The position numbers were made by a program, and so were the translations under genes. From Cyathus striatus (Eukaryota; Basidiomycota; Agaricomycetes; Agaricales; Nidulariaceae): a stretch of 64,000 bases of DNA. Location: contig JAOVFP010000008.1 in NCBI GenBank assembly GCA_025738555.1, positions 2,604,001 through 2,668,000 of the forward strand, written 5' to 3'. Shown here piece by piece: positions 23,421 to 34,730 of the stretch. Each line of letters starts with the position of its first letter. Position 1 is the first letter of the stretch. Below the pieces are notes generated by a model that saw only the letters and a list, made by a program, of their open reading frames with translations, was not told where the DNA came from and did not search any database.

Positions 23421-26325
23421 TAAGTCTTGACTAAGTCAACAAAAAACAAGACCCTTCTATGTGATTTCACAACGTAAGTACCAGTTAATGTCTTCCGTCT
23501 CGCTGTTCAAGCACTTCATTCAAGAACCAATATCTATACCCTGACATGGGACATCTATGCGCGCCACTAATAATACAATATTTCAGCACCTCCCTCCCGA
23601 ATAAGCTCAAATGTACTTAACTAGTGCACCTATTTGGGGAGTACTGCGCAAATGCACTGTATTGCATAACTGTTGTAGAAATGATCATCCCCCAACGCAA
23701 CAAAGACCACCAGTCGCCAAAATGCTCACGGTCCTACCGAAGACCCCCGGGCATCCTGTGCATTCCATCCGCTACGATCATGAACCACGAAGTCTGAGAA
23801 GTGCTCTGAACTGCTGGAACCAGGGGTGTAGATAGGTCGCTAGAAACTCCCTTTGAATTCACATGGGATGCCAGCAATAATAACTCTACATACACTTATT
23901 GCAGCGAGTCCGAGGGCATGCGAGGTTCTAGTAGGCTGCGATAATAAAGTTGCCTGAGGCTCCGGGAAAAGTTGACAATGAAGCTAGTGCAGTTGGAACT
24001 TGGAGGATGTCAGAGGATATACAACACCGAATGGTAAAGGACGTTGTCGATCTAAAAGAGCGGACTGGTAGTAGTCTGATAAAATGACATGGTAGGCTTC
24101 ACAGTTATCGGTGCCACGCTACAAGAACCGGAGTTGGAATGAATGACTCGACTTCCACTTGACGTCCAACGATCATTGTTCCACCGCAAAAGTAAATACT
24201 TGCTTGAGGTAGCAGGAGTTGCCATTAGGGCAGAGAGAATAACGGTGCGGAGTGGCCATATTAATAGAAATTTCAAGTTGAAAGATATCGACAGTTTGAG
24301 TATAAAATATTCACCCACCCTCGGTAAGATTTTTTAGGGGAATCATTGAAACATTGCTGAGACAATGGCGTGCAATTAATAACCTTAGGATACTTGAGCT
24401 GATAGTAATATGCCACTGCACAGAAAGACGAACTAAAAAATACGCACTAGTTCTCCGGCGGTGTCGGGAGACTTGTCTTAGCTGTTCATACATTCCACAT
24501 TGCCGTTCATGTAGCATATATGTATCACTGGGAGTTCGGGACGTTGCTGCTGTGGTACTAGTAATCTTACACTTCACAATGGCCTTCCAGAAGTTCCAGT
24601 GGCATCTGTCAGGCTCACAACGATCGGCCGTAAATAACGCATAACAATGGGGTCTCGTGAGAATGTCAAAAGAAGAGCCATGTCTGGCCATGATCAGTGC
24701 TTGATGAGTGCAGTGACTCGTGAGCGCTAGTGAGCCGTGTCACCGGAATGCTGCGGAACCTACTTCCTTCTCCTTCGCCGCCCCGATTCCAAGAAAATGA
24801 ACTTGTGGAGCAACAACACGACCTAATAGAAACCAAAAAATAACATTGCTTTGACTGATAAAAGTACATAACTGTGAAGAATATAAATTATAAATTAGTA
24901 GTTATAAGACACACAGTGGCATAGTCATAATGGCATGGGTGGCCACTAAACGGTCTAACTTCTTCGGCCACAAAACCGTGATCGCAGTACTAGTGACCCA
25001 GATGACCGCGACCGGTGATTGATATGTGATACGATCATAGGAATCAGAAAAAATAAGGACGGACAACTCCGATGGACCCAGCATTTGATTCGGAGAATTA
25101 TTGCCTGCATATTTCCGACTCCGACGAAGATAGGATTGCAAACTTCAAAGGACCTGTATTATAAAAATTTACAAGCAGGCTAAATTTGAATTTAAAAGAT
25201 GAATACACGAACTTCAGTCGAACTTAGAGAGAAATGTATCCATGGTTAAGACCAAGATAAGATCCCTAGAAATTAGGAATGATCGCCTTCCCAAATGGGA
25301 TTCGAGGTTGTATGCGCAAATAGGTGAAATCTTCCTTCGCCACGTCACCTCCTACCACATAGTACAACCTCCTCCAACAATCTGTCATCCTCAGACATTC
25401 CACTGCTCACAAGTGGGGCTAAAGCTGGGGTAAACCAATAAGTGAAAAAACAATCTTTCGCCTGGCCACGCTCTTCTGTACGAATCTTGGAACTGACTCT
25501 ATCCGGGAACATGCCGCTGCTTCTTCCAAAGTTCAGAGGATACTTACCTTGGTGTTCTGGGTCATTCTAAAGGCAACTTATCTTAGGGAATCACTACACT
25601 ATGGCCAATCTCAGGATTCAACTCTGCAAATCTTTTATGTCTTTCTTTGTTGGCATCGAAGGTCTTTGTCATATTTTTTGCTGCTTCTCACAAGCTGCAC
25701 GCTGCTGCACGATCCTGTAAGATCCTGCCTTATCGGATTCGCTCCTTTCCAACGCTGTTACTATAGGGATCATGCGCCATATAGACCTTTTTCGGTCTGT
25801 GATCTTCCTGTGATCCGTACACATTGTTCTCGAGCCTCGAGGCGGCTGCCCCGTATCTAATCTATCCGATAGATCATTTTATTAGGCGCGCACGCCGAAA
25901 AGGGATTTGCGCCCCTACGGCATTTTCCCCAACGATCGGATTGCTCTGTAGACCTGGTCTTATGGGATCTAGGAAAGGTGGAAATGATAACTCTAGGATA
26001 TCTGCCTGTATTGAAGGCGTACAGCTAAGAATATGAAAGTGTTGTGAAAAGCCTAAGCCTGATGAATGCACCTCATCGCTCAGTGGCCTGACAAGATTCC
26101 GATGAAATGTTGAACTTAACTCAAACTACTTACACCCTCAAAGAAAAGTCAAAGCCTTGTAAGACATTCGTCCTAATCGCTTTATTTCCCACCTATTGAC
26201 AAGTTCTCCATTGTATGCACATGCTACCGTTCGAGACTCCGATATCCCTCGCCGCGACATTGTGGTTCCTCCGAGCAGACATTGACCTCAAATAGCCGAA
26301 CTAATGTTCAAGTACTTCAACCATC

Positions 26326-26331
26326 TATAAA
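26326..26331 (+). promoter_or_regulatory. TATA box of HMG gene 1
   Basis: TATAAA followed by GTGGGTCACG, 131 bases before the ATG, then AAACCAAGTTTCCCAC and a pyrimidine-rich leader. The same arrangement precedes the paralogue at 61871 (TATAAA at 61749), so the core promoter was duplicated with the gene. Confidence 0.7.
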
Positions 26332-26461
26332 GTGGGTCACGTCAAACCAAGTTTCCCACCGTTCCCTTCCTCTCTGTCCTTCATCCTCCTCCCTCGCCTA
26401 TCCTCCTCCTCACCCATTCTCCTCTTCCTGCTCGCCGCCTTCATCCACTTCAAAATAAAGT

Positions 26462-28040
26462 ATGTCCCGGGCTTCCAAACGCTCCACGTCCGCTGCAAGG
26501 AAGAAACTGCACATCCCGAGACCATGCAACAAATTCCTTCTTTACCGTAACGACAGAGGAAATTATTTACGAGAAAAGTTCAAGGAGGAGCATCCTGGGT
26601 ACACAATCAACGAAAAGGTTTTGTCTAAAATAATCGCGAAGGAATGGCACTCGTTACCCGACTATGTTAAGGATTTCTGGACTGCGCAGGCGGTTGTGGA
26701 GGACCTCAACCACAAAATCAAGTATCCGAATTATACCTTCGATCCGAAGAAGGACAGGAATGGGAGGGAGAAAACGACGAAGAAGAATCCGAAGGCGAAA
26801 ACGGCGTATTCTGCGACGATGCCAAAGGCTGTTCGCCCATCGTCGTCCAACTACTTATTCACCGAGATGGTGGTAGTCTTTGAAAACTGCACTCCCACCG
26901 CCCTGCCTCCCATGCAGAACCAAACGTTTGCCTCTCAGCCAGTTGGAGAGCGCCTATGGAAGCATTATGCACACCCTGCGCCTGTTGAAGAGTCGGACGA
27001 TAGCCATTATCCAACCCCCGTCGCTGCAAACGATTTGGCTTCTGCCAACAATGCCACCCATGTACCGTCCTATGACAATGTCCAGGCATCGCACCACCAG
27101 GTAGGCTGCCTATTAATGATTCAAATATTCTTTATATTGACTGCCCTCTTGTATCCCATCCAGTATGCGCGTCCTTCCGTTTTCACATCAGCTGGCGTTA
27201 GTGGCACTGGACCCGCGACATCTTACTTCAACGAGGCATTTTCGTCTGGTCAATGGGTAGTTCCCGGTCAGTCATTTAGCCATGCCACCACCGGATTGGC
27301 ACCCCCAACTCAGCCTGAGTCCGTGTATGAGGTAAGCTCCCTACAGTTCAAGTATTTGTTTAATTTATTGATTTCCACTGGATAGTCGTCACGGTTCCAG
27401 TTTCCAGCACGACCCCGCGCTCAACAATCCACTTCAGCTTGGGAAAGTCTTCATCCGCAGACTTACGAACGAGTCGACTGGGATACAGTTCTTCCCACTG
27501 GCCCTGGCCTATTACCGACTTCCAGCTTGGATGCCACCGTTTATGTTCCTGCCTCTGACAACAACGCGAGCACCGCAGAAGTCGCTGTCGCTACTAGTGA
27601 TAGCGAGCACATGTACCCGGTGAGCTTTCTACTAGTTAATTTACAATATTTTGATACTGACTATCATCAAGGATGCCGGCGCCCAGTTCGTACTTCCTAC
27701 GACTGTAAACCCTCAAGATCTCCACAGCGTGGGTGGATATCCTTTCAACTGGCAACTCAACAACGCTCCACATGACAGATACGATGTATCAATGGGCCAG
27801 TTAACGTTTGACGCTCATTCATTTGCGGGTGGCATGCAACATTTCGGGTCTAGCGTACCCGTTGATGGTTCGTCCAACTTTGTCGGGAGCCGGTCAATGT
27901 CGTACCAGTACGGTAGCCATGGTTCCTCGTCGCAGCCAGTCCCTTACGACCAATATTCCTCTTCTCAACCATGGGGGGATATGTCTTCTTCCGAGTATGA
28001 GTTTTATAGTGAGGCGCCCGGACTTTCTTTCTCTGGTTGA
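26462..28040 (+). CDS. HMG-box DNA-binding protein 1 (MATA/SOX-like tail)
   Basis: Exons 26462-27100, 27164-27331, 27386-27619, 27672-28040 join into 469 codons; introns are 63, 54 and 52 bp. The HMG box covers about residues 17-97: IPRPCNKFLLYR opens helix 1, KEWHSLPDYVKDFW is the core of helices 2-3, and KYPNYTFDPKK is the C-terminal basic tail typical of sequence-specific (SOX/MATA-type) boxes. A run of basic residues follows (98-120). The rest is low in charge and rich in Ser, Gln, Tyr and Pro, ending with SSSQPWGDMSS, and may be an activation region. The paralogue at 61871 has the same intron positions. Likely a nuclear transcription factor; its targets are unknown and a mating role cannot be claimed from this window. 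Confidence 0.87.
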
Positions 28041-28090
28041 AGCAGTCCTCCGAAGTAGTCTCCGACTTCCCATTGGTCGTTGAGTGATAG

Positions 28091-29309
28091 TTCATTGAAC
28101 TCTACGGTTCTCGATGTCTTTTATGTGTTTCTATGCTTTCATCCTAACTACCCATCTCATACTTGCTGTCGAAATGTTATCCTTGTTATCGCTGTGGCAT
28201 TTCTCTATCTTATTCTTGCTATCGAACTTCTGTCTGTGTTGTCGTTTGCATTCATCTCATAGTACATACATTATTCATTACATCTCAGGGATGATGCACA
28301 GTACGTACAATATTATGCTTCAGATGAATCGGAATTTTCAATATTTTACTTTTAAATGCATATACATTGCTATTTCATATGACCCTTGCTATTCGTTAAT
28401 TCATCCGACTTTGAGAGCGGACCCATCTACCGTACCCCCTGTACAACTCCTGTTGTGCTCTTCCTTCAAGAGGCCCACGAAGGTCGTCAATGCAATCGTA
28501 CACTCTGTTGGAGCAGGAGGAGCGAGTCCAGAACTGGATCGTCATAACGTTGTATGGTCCATAACCGTGAAGGGATCTGCGTAGCTGTAGAAGACGCATG
28601 GGGAAAACGAGATATGAGGTTCAGGAAGACGTCTTTTCATATGTTTGAGAAGATCTGAAGTATGATAAGACGACACTGCGGGGGAAAACACGAGCTTTGG
28701 CAACGTTAGTGAGAGCTTTAACCTCAGTGACGTTGCATCGTTGCCATCAAGCACTTATGCACCGCCGCCCCCCAAAAATGATGCTACAGCATCCATCTAC
28801 TATATAGTTCCTATGCTGCCTGCAACCGTGCCTATAGCAAACGATTGACTGATTGACGATATTGAAAGGAGCATACATTTGTTGAACTTTCTACGCGAGA
28901 AAATCAGCTACAAACGAAGGAAGGAAGCAGAGAAGCCTTTGTCAAGGTTGCATATATAGATTTAATCGTGAATAGGTATCCCAATGTGTTTTAATTCTCT
29001 TTCGTTGGTTCGTTTGACATGTGCAAATCCACTAGTACCCTCGTAACGTTGGCCAGATACCGTGGCTCAAAATAGCGACACGACGTTGAACCAAAATAAA
29101 AATTCAAGTGCGATAATATAGGACAAAGCGCAGCACCATTTAAATAGCGTAGGTCATCGAGGTGTTCACTAGCAGTCTTGCATTCGGTCTTCCTTCTTTC
29201 TTTCAGCTTTCTTTCGGACCTGGAGTCTCGGCAGTCAACCTAAGCTTGACGTTGTTCATCGACTTTAATCCTCATCAACTTTTATTTGTCCCCCCCGTTG
29301 CTAGTCAGC
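28091..29309. other. No gene recognised
   Basis: 3' flank of HMG gene 1 followed by mixed sequence. A plus-strand frame at 28114-28584 and minus-strand frames at 28396-28754 resemble nothing known. The promoter of the secreted-protein gene lies at the end of this interval. Confidence 0.45.
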
Positions 29310-29965
29310 ATGGTCCGCTTTGTCTCTTTCCTCCTTTTCGGTCTTTTGTACGTTGTATCCCTCTTCGAAGGTGTCAATTCAGGTACGTTTGATTTTTCTA
29401 AATGTATCCAAGCCACTGACTTGAACACAATATACTAATATAGTACCCATTGCTGAGAGGGCCCTATTCAGTGCAATTGGAAGTGTCCAATGTAATGCAG
29501 CTAGGGCAAAGACTGTAGCAGGTCTTACCGCTACACAATTGGCAGTAGGCAAGTTAGCAAAAGCTGCTTCAGGGTAAACATATTTTTCCATCTACAACAA
29601 GACACGAGTCTAACATCGCATGGACTACAGAGATGCTGCGACAACCTCAGCTGTCACTACAGCGCAGACTGGACTTAAGACCGCACAGGCAGGAATCGGG
29701 CAGATCGCATTGGCTTTAGTCACTGGCCAAGATCCCCCCGCTTCCGGTCGTCAACAAGTACAGGACGGACTGCAATCTGCTCAAACAGCCTTGAACAGTA
29801 TCAACTCGTAAGTCGTTAAGTACACATATGGTAACAATCATGACTGATTTGTCAAATATATATAGGACCGACACGAGCGTCACATCGGCGGCGCAGAATG
29901 CACTGAGCAGTTTGAATACGACTATTAGTGCTGGAGGTGATGTCGTTTCTGACTGTCCTTCCTAG
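29310..29965 (+). CDS. Small secreted protein, 159 residues, four exons
   Basis: Exons 29310-29382, 29444-29573, 29631-29807, 29866-29965 join in frame with consensus GT-AG introns of 57-61 bp. Residues 1-24 (MVRFVSFLLFGLLYVVSLFE..) form a clear signal peptide. The mature chain is Ala, Thr, Gln and Ser rich with a helical pattern, for example GLTATQLAVGKLAKAASG and QVQDGLQSAQTALNSIN, and contains two cysteines (SVQCNAAR and the C-terminal DCPS), which could form one disulfide. Length and composition fit uncharacterised basidiomycete secreted proteins; a distant likeness to hydrophobic-surface-binding proteins is possible but unproven. No retention signal or anchor is seen, so export to wall or medium is inferred. 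Confidence 0.8.
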
Positions 29966-30254
29966 TTAGCAGACCAGATACTCGGTAGGGTACATCCCGT
30001 GTGACACGGTAGCAGCGTCCAATGTCGAATATATTCAGACTTTCCCAATTTGTATTTTATGTACTAGACCAGTCCATGCATATCGAGGTATCCATATCTG
30101 TTTACAGCATATCATAATAGTACGTGACATGTCTATTTGAACCAGACGAGACAAAGCCACAAGCTGTGTGAGAGAGCACAGAGAGAATAGCTGTCAATAA
30201 CACATCTTAAACACTGGCCCAGGGATATTGGAGATTATACCAGAGGCTGAGGAC
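29966..30254. other. 3' flank of the secreted-protein gene
   Basis: Mixed sequence before repeat A copy 3; no feature seen. Confidence 0.5.
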
Positions 30255-31995
30255 GCTGGAGGTATGGCCTGCGAACTTAAGGTAGGAACGGTGGTGATAT
30301 GGCAAGGTTAAACCAGCAAGGAAATTAGAGACATGGACTGCGAGGTTGACATAAACGCAGAGAAGGATACAGACGACGATGTGACAAATGCCTATGCAGG
30401 TGGGCTTCAGGTACGCTCAACGCTGACGGAGAGCACAGAGACTCGGAGTGTATACCACCTCGCAAGCGTTTGCAGCCTCATTCTGGAGAGTTATCCATGC
30501 GACTGAGGATATGTGTAGGCTATGATGCTAAAGTTGCAGGGGAGAAGTCGACGATTGTACATGGAGTGAGTTAGGAGGTTGCGGTGGAGCTAGCTACGGT
30601 TGCTGCAGAGTATGTTAAGATATTCGGCCATACGCGAAACAGCGCTGCCACATTTGTCTGTCAGATGAACAGATACAGTCAGACCGTCAATGACGGAAAG
30701 CAAAGGACGTAAGACTAACCCGTCATCCATCTCGACAGTAAAGTCAGAACTGGCATAGAGACCAGGTGGAAGTGGCCCTGGCGGACAAACTTGTCCTACC
30801 ACACGCGAAGCCGTTGCGTTGCATTCGTCTGGCAAGGTAGAAAGACAGCAAGCCCGTCGATAACTGCAAGGGGAAAACAACAAGCTCGCATACTGAACTT
30901 CGACGAGGCACCAGTAGCGGACAAGGAGAGGGGGACGGCAGCACAGAACTCGTATTCTACTGTGGCCAAACGTAAAAGTCCTTGTCGAACATGTACCAGA
31001 TTGATGCGGCTGCAGCATTGGATATCTAAAAGCGATGTTGGCGGGGACATTCCGATTTCCTAGATGTGAAAAGATGGCCATTGGTATGGAGGAGGGGGGG
31101 CAATGGTCGCTGGAAGCCGGATTACGTAGAGAGGGAAAAGACACGTCCGCAGGTGAAAATCTCTCCTGAAGGACGCTCTAGGGCTGCTCGACTCGATGAT
31201 TTGCTCAGTCCCGTAGGTATAAGCCTGCGCCGTAGACTTCCTGAGATCGGAAAAGTTAAAGGATAGGAGTATAGCTGAATTCTGGAAACAGGAACACGCA
31301 GGGTGATCGGAAAATGTCCGCGTGTGGATATGTCAGCGTTTTTCAAAAGACGGAGGAGCTTCGACGTGTTGACTTACTCAGTCATGTAGGCATATGCCTA
31401 ACAAAATTGAGTTGATAGTACGGCACGTCAAGGTCGCATAGAACACGTACTGGGTTGTCCCAATGTTGTATCCCTCTATGCCTCCCATCGAGCCCGCTCG
31501 CCTTCCCTAGCAAAGCGTCACTGTTTTGTCTATGTCGCTGATTCAAGCCAGCTATATTCAATGCGCTGATGCCGTTTGTCCAGTTCAGAGGTGCTTCTCG
31601 ATGGCCTTCCCAGTATGTTCGTCAGTGGCACCAACCAACATAGCAAGATCCAAGCTAGATCAGTGACGAAACAGTCCGTAACGGCACTTGCGCGTCGGCT
31701 GTCACGCGGACCCTCTCCTGATAGGAATAGACACCTAATCCTGTCTTGTACACGATTCTTGCATGTTGTTCAATGCTCCGGAATCGTGGATGAAATCGAT
31801 GGCATGCGACAGCGCAGAGAAAAGGAGCGAGTGTGTATGCTGATGGTGGTTGACAAGAGAAAGGGGAACACTCATAGCCGAGACCTCGCTCAGGTGGACA
31901 TCGGGTGCCGGATATGTTTATAACCGGCACCCTTACTCAATGATGTTTGGCATTAGCTTCCTAATATTTGGCCAATGCGCGCCATGTCGTTAATT
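30255..31995 (+). repeat. Dispersed repeat family A, copy 3
   Basis: Same orientation as 21986-23420, inverted relative to 1-1190. Both same-orientation copies end near TTTGGCATTAGCTTC (23366; 31948) followed by CAATGCGCGCCATGTC. The longest open frame (30590-31144, minus) is not matched in frame by the other copies, so no gene is called. Confidence 0.8.
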
Positions 31996-32082
31996 TGATC
32001 CGAGTCAAAGTTGTTGACATAGCTCAACCTGCCTAACCAACTTCATTTTCAATTCCTTTCTTCTTAGCATTTCGTCCCTCAA

Positions 32083-32675
32083 ATGGCTGAAGATTCAAAA
32101 CCACTAGTAAGACTCATTCTAACTTATCAATTTAGCCACTGTTGACGATACAGGTACCCGCTGCTATAATAAAACTTCGAGTCAACAGCCTCGTTGTCAA
32201 CTCACAAGGAGAACACGTCCCGGTTACGCTGTAAAGATACATGTCTATCGAAGCGGATGCAACTGTGAAGTCTAAGATACGCCGGAGAACCCCGTGGATG
32301 ATATAAAAGGTCCTAAATGGTTCGAGGTTGGGCCTTCAGTCGACAATGAACTAGGTTACTGTTAAGTTACTATGGCAGATGTGGCATTGCATACTCGACC
32401 TCCTTGAACTACGTTTGGGAATATTGGAGTCCAACCCGGATGTTCAACGCAACGATTCACCGGGACCCAAATACCTTTCTCCAGCTATAATGAAGGTCGC
32501 CATCGAAGACAGCTATGCAGACCTAGCTTCAGAGGCTCTGAACTATTCCAAGTTTAGATCTCTTCAGGGTATTGCTATTCCTCGTTGCTGTGGGTGGTTC
32601 AGATTAACACTCGCGAATAGGTTATTGGTTCCAGGAGCACATTCCATAAATCAAGATCCATCGATAAAACAGTAG
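32083..32675 (+). pseudogene. Relic of a protein-kinase-like gene
   Basis: From the ATG at 32083 the reading MAEDSKPL continues after an intron with IIKLRVNSLVVNSQGEHVPV and then stops. A later frame (32379-32675) reads KVAIEDSYADLASEALNYSK followed by FRSLQGIAIPRCCGWFR. A block of the type LASEA..Y..L..LQG..IPR.YGWF occurs in many basidiomycete kinase-like proteins (N-lobe helix C to strand 4). No catalytic loop or DFG motif is present. Family call is tentative; the copy is truncated and frame-broken. Confidence 0.35.
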
Positions 32676-32721
32676 TTATTCTCTAGCTTATAGGTTACTA
32701 TTAAATCCTATAAAACTGATA

Positions 32722-33928
32722 TTAAGATTGAAATGTTTCAATTTCGTTCTTAGTACCACTACTTCTGGTGTAAGCCGTTGCTTCCCCTTGGGATCCAAGC
32801 TCTTCATCCGAGGTCATAAATGTTGGGTGCCGTTCACTTGTTTTTCCAGAGTCCGCAAATGCAATTGAAGTACTAAGCTTCGTTTCGGAGTCATACGAAG
32901 TGCCAAGCGCAACCCGAATCAATAAAATAGCCGGGGTAAATCCCTTCGAACCCATGAGTGCCGTGTCAAAAAGGAGAGAGATAAATAGACTCACATATAT
33001 TTGAGAGATTGCCCCAGACACAATATCATATCCATTATTGGAATGGATATAAAGAACAAGCCAACATATTTGTGCCAGGAGGACTAAAGCACCTGATTCC
33101 AATAGCATGGCCATAACGACATTGTAAGGTCTGTTCGAAGCTTGAGGACTCAGGGCCGTCATTTGACTAGTAAGATACCAAATACGGCTGACGATGAGGC
33201 CGGTTACAAGTGCATTGACAGCTAAAGAGGAAGAATAAGAAAACATGGCAAGGTCCGGCTCGGCAATAAAATTGTCTGGATCGATGTTTGGGATTATTAT
33301 ATCCCCGATTATTCCAGCTAAATAATTGTAGTCAGCAATAAGCATAACCGTAATATGGTTGAAGTGCACCAAGGCTTCCGATGGCAAGTAGACCAGGGAA
33401 TATGATTAAGAAATATTTTTTATCCCAAATAATCCAGCAGCGATATAGCTGAATGCCTTCGTCAGTTTCCATAGTTAAGCAGGATGTTCAGGACACATCA
33501 CCAGTATCGATTGCGCCACAAAGTCTATCAATGCATATGACATTGTGTAAGCAAATTCAAGATTGTCTTGCTCCGTAAATTGTTGACTCCCAGTCTAGTG
33601 ACAATCTCTAACAATCAGTGACTGTGGAATACAGCACCATCAGAAAGCAGCATCATACCATCTCTTCATATGTACCCCAGAGATTTACTATTACTGCAAC
33701 TGTGCATAACATGAACAGGATAGTGCTAGCAATTTGAGTGATGCCAAGTTGAAATTTTCGTTGTTTTTGACGAAGAATAATTAACAATCCCATATATAAG
33801 CATGCATGAAAACCTTGATATTTTGAATATGTAAGTTAAATTGCGTTAAAACAGAGTTTAACAGTACCATAAAATGCAGCATTTAAAGCAGCGCTTAAAA
33901 AGTCGGGGCCACTGGTATTTGAGTCCAT
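32722..33928 (-). CDS. Seven-helix integral membrane protein, 6 exons, apparently intact
   Basis: Exons (minus) 33928-33868, 33813-33659, 33594-33502, 33448-33370, 33317-32995, 32943-32722 join into 310 codons through GT-AG introns of 51-64 bp. Readings typical of the family: ALNAAFYGFHACLYMGLLII, TMSYALIDFVAQSILLYRCW, IIWDKKYFLIIFPGLLAIG, AMFSYSSSLAVNALVTGLIV, AMLLESGALVLLAQICWLVL, SGAISQIYGFTPAILLIRVA, then LGTSYDSETK and a polar tail. At least six hydrophobic helices are evident. It belongs to the same basidiomycete-specific group as the gene at 7000-8632. It is transcribed away from the peroxidase gene, with about 800 bases between the starts. The cellular role is unknown. Confidence 0.87.
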
Positions 33929-34730
33929 CTTGTTGTCTGCAGTGTGGATGTAAAGGGTACCGGTAATGAGTCAAAGAGAAACCTGCACGTTTACGATTTC
34001 TCTGATGCCTGTACCTTGAAGTCTTATAGACCATTGTATATATAACAACATGGTCATGATGAGGAACCAACATCAGACAGCGGGAGTGGGGCGCGGAGAT
34101 AATCAAAATCAGTAGAATATCTATCAAAAAGGAGGTTCTCTCTAGAAAAAGTTGTATTCATTGGAAGGATTCGTAGATGACAGCGAGATAGAATGTCGCA
34201 TGCATTACTCTATGTATAGTAAAAATGTTCGCACGGATATGAATAATAGAATGATTTTCAGGCACACTTCGCACAGATCGGAAATAGAATTGCATTATTT
34301 TCTATTTTTGTGAACTCGAAACCGTGATATGAAAGGTCACTAGTAGTGACGAGGGGTGTACATTCTGTGTACACCTTAGACATCGGTACCGATTGGTCCA
34401 GGTGTGGGTCGAAATGATATGAAATATTATATTTGGTCATAACATGTCATCAGTTGAAAAATCCTACGGCTATCCTCTCATATCAAAAAGAATCCCCACC
34501 ACGATTGGTGGGTATATTTGCTAGTTGTAGTTCTTTCAGCATGTGTCATGTGGAGATAAGTCACATTCGTGGAACTTAAGCTGCATCCTAAGAAGTTGTG
34601 TGAATTTACGTTTGAATAACATTGCATGGTACGATCTATCAGAATATTCTAAGAGCCGACTAATCAAAAGATAAATAAGCAGCTATTACTTAGTAGGACT
34701 CTGTTCCAATTCCTAAACCACAACTTTTAT
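33929..34730. promoter_or_regulatory. Divergent intergenic region between membrane-protein and peroxidase genes
   Basis: About 800 bases separate the two divergent starts (33928 minus, 34731 plus) and should hold both promoters. No unmistakable TATA box or shared operator-like repeat was seen. Confidence 0.4.

Larger units (their letters stand above)
23930..28090 (+). repeat. Segmental duplication, copy 1 (contains HMG gene 1)
   Basis: Paralogous along its length with 59330-63350. Anchors include GATAATAAAGTTGC (23940; 59343), AAATATTCACCC..CGGTAAGATT (24306; 59588), AAAAGGGATTTGCGCCCCTA (25897; 61309) and the whole HMG gene with its promoter. A minus-strand frame fragment with MLHERQCGMYEQ (near 24510) is matched by MLQERRCGTYEQ (near 59800), hinting at a further dead gene in the segment. 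Confidence 0.85.

Noticed and set aside
26462..28040. HMG gene as a mating-type determinant
   Set aside because: No pheromone, receptor or homeodomain genes are nearby. The tail is SOX/MATA-like, but that alone does not show a mating locus.
30590..31144. 184-codon minus-strand frame
   Set aside because: Also in repeat A; short likenesses to the frame at 3-602 occur in scattered pieces and different frames, so it is not a conserved gene.
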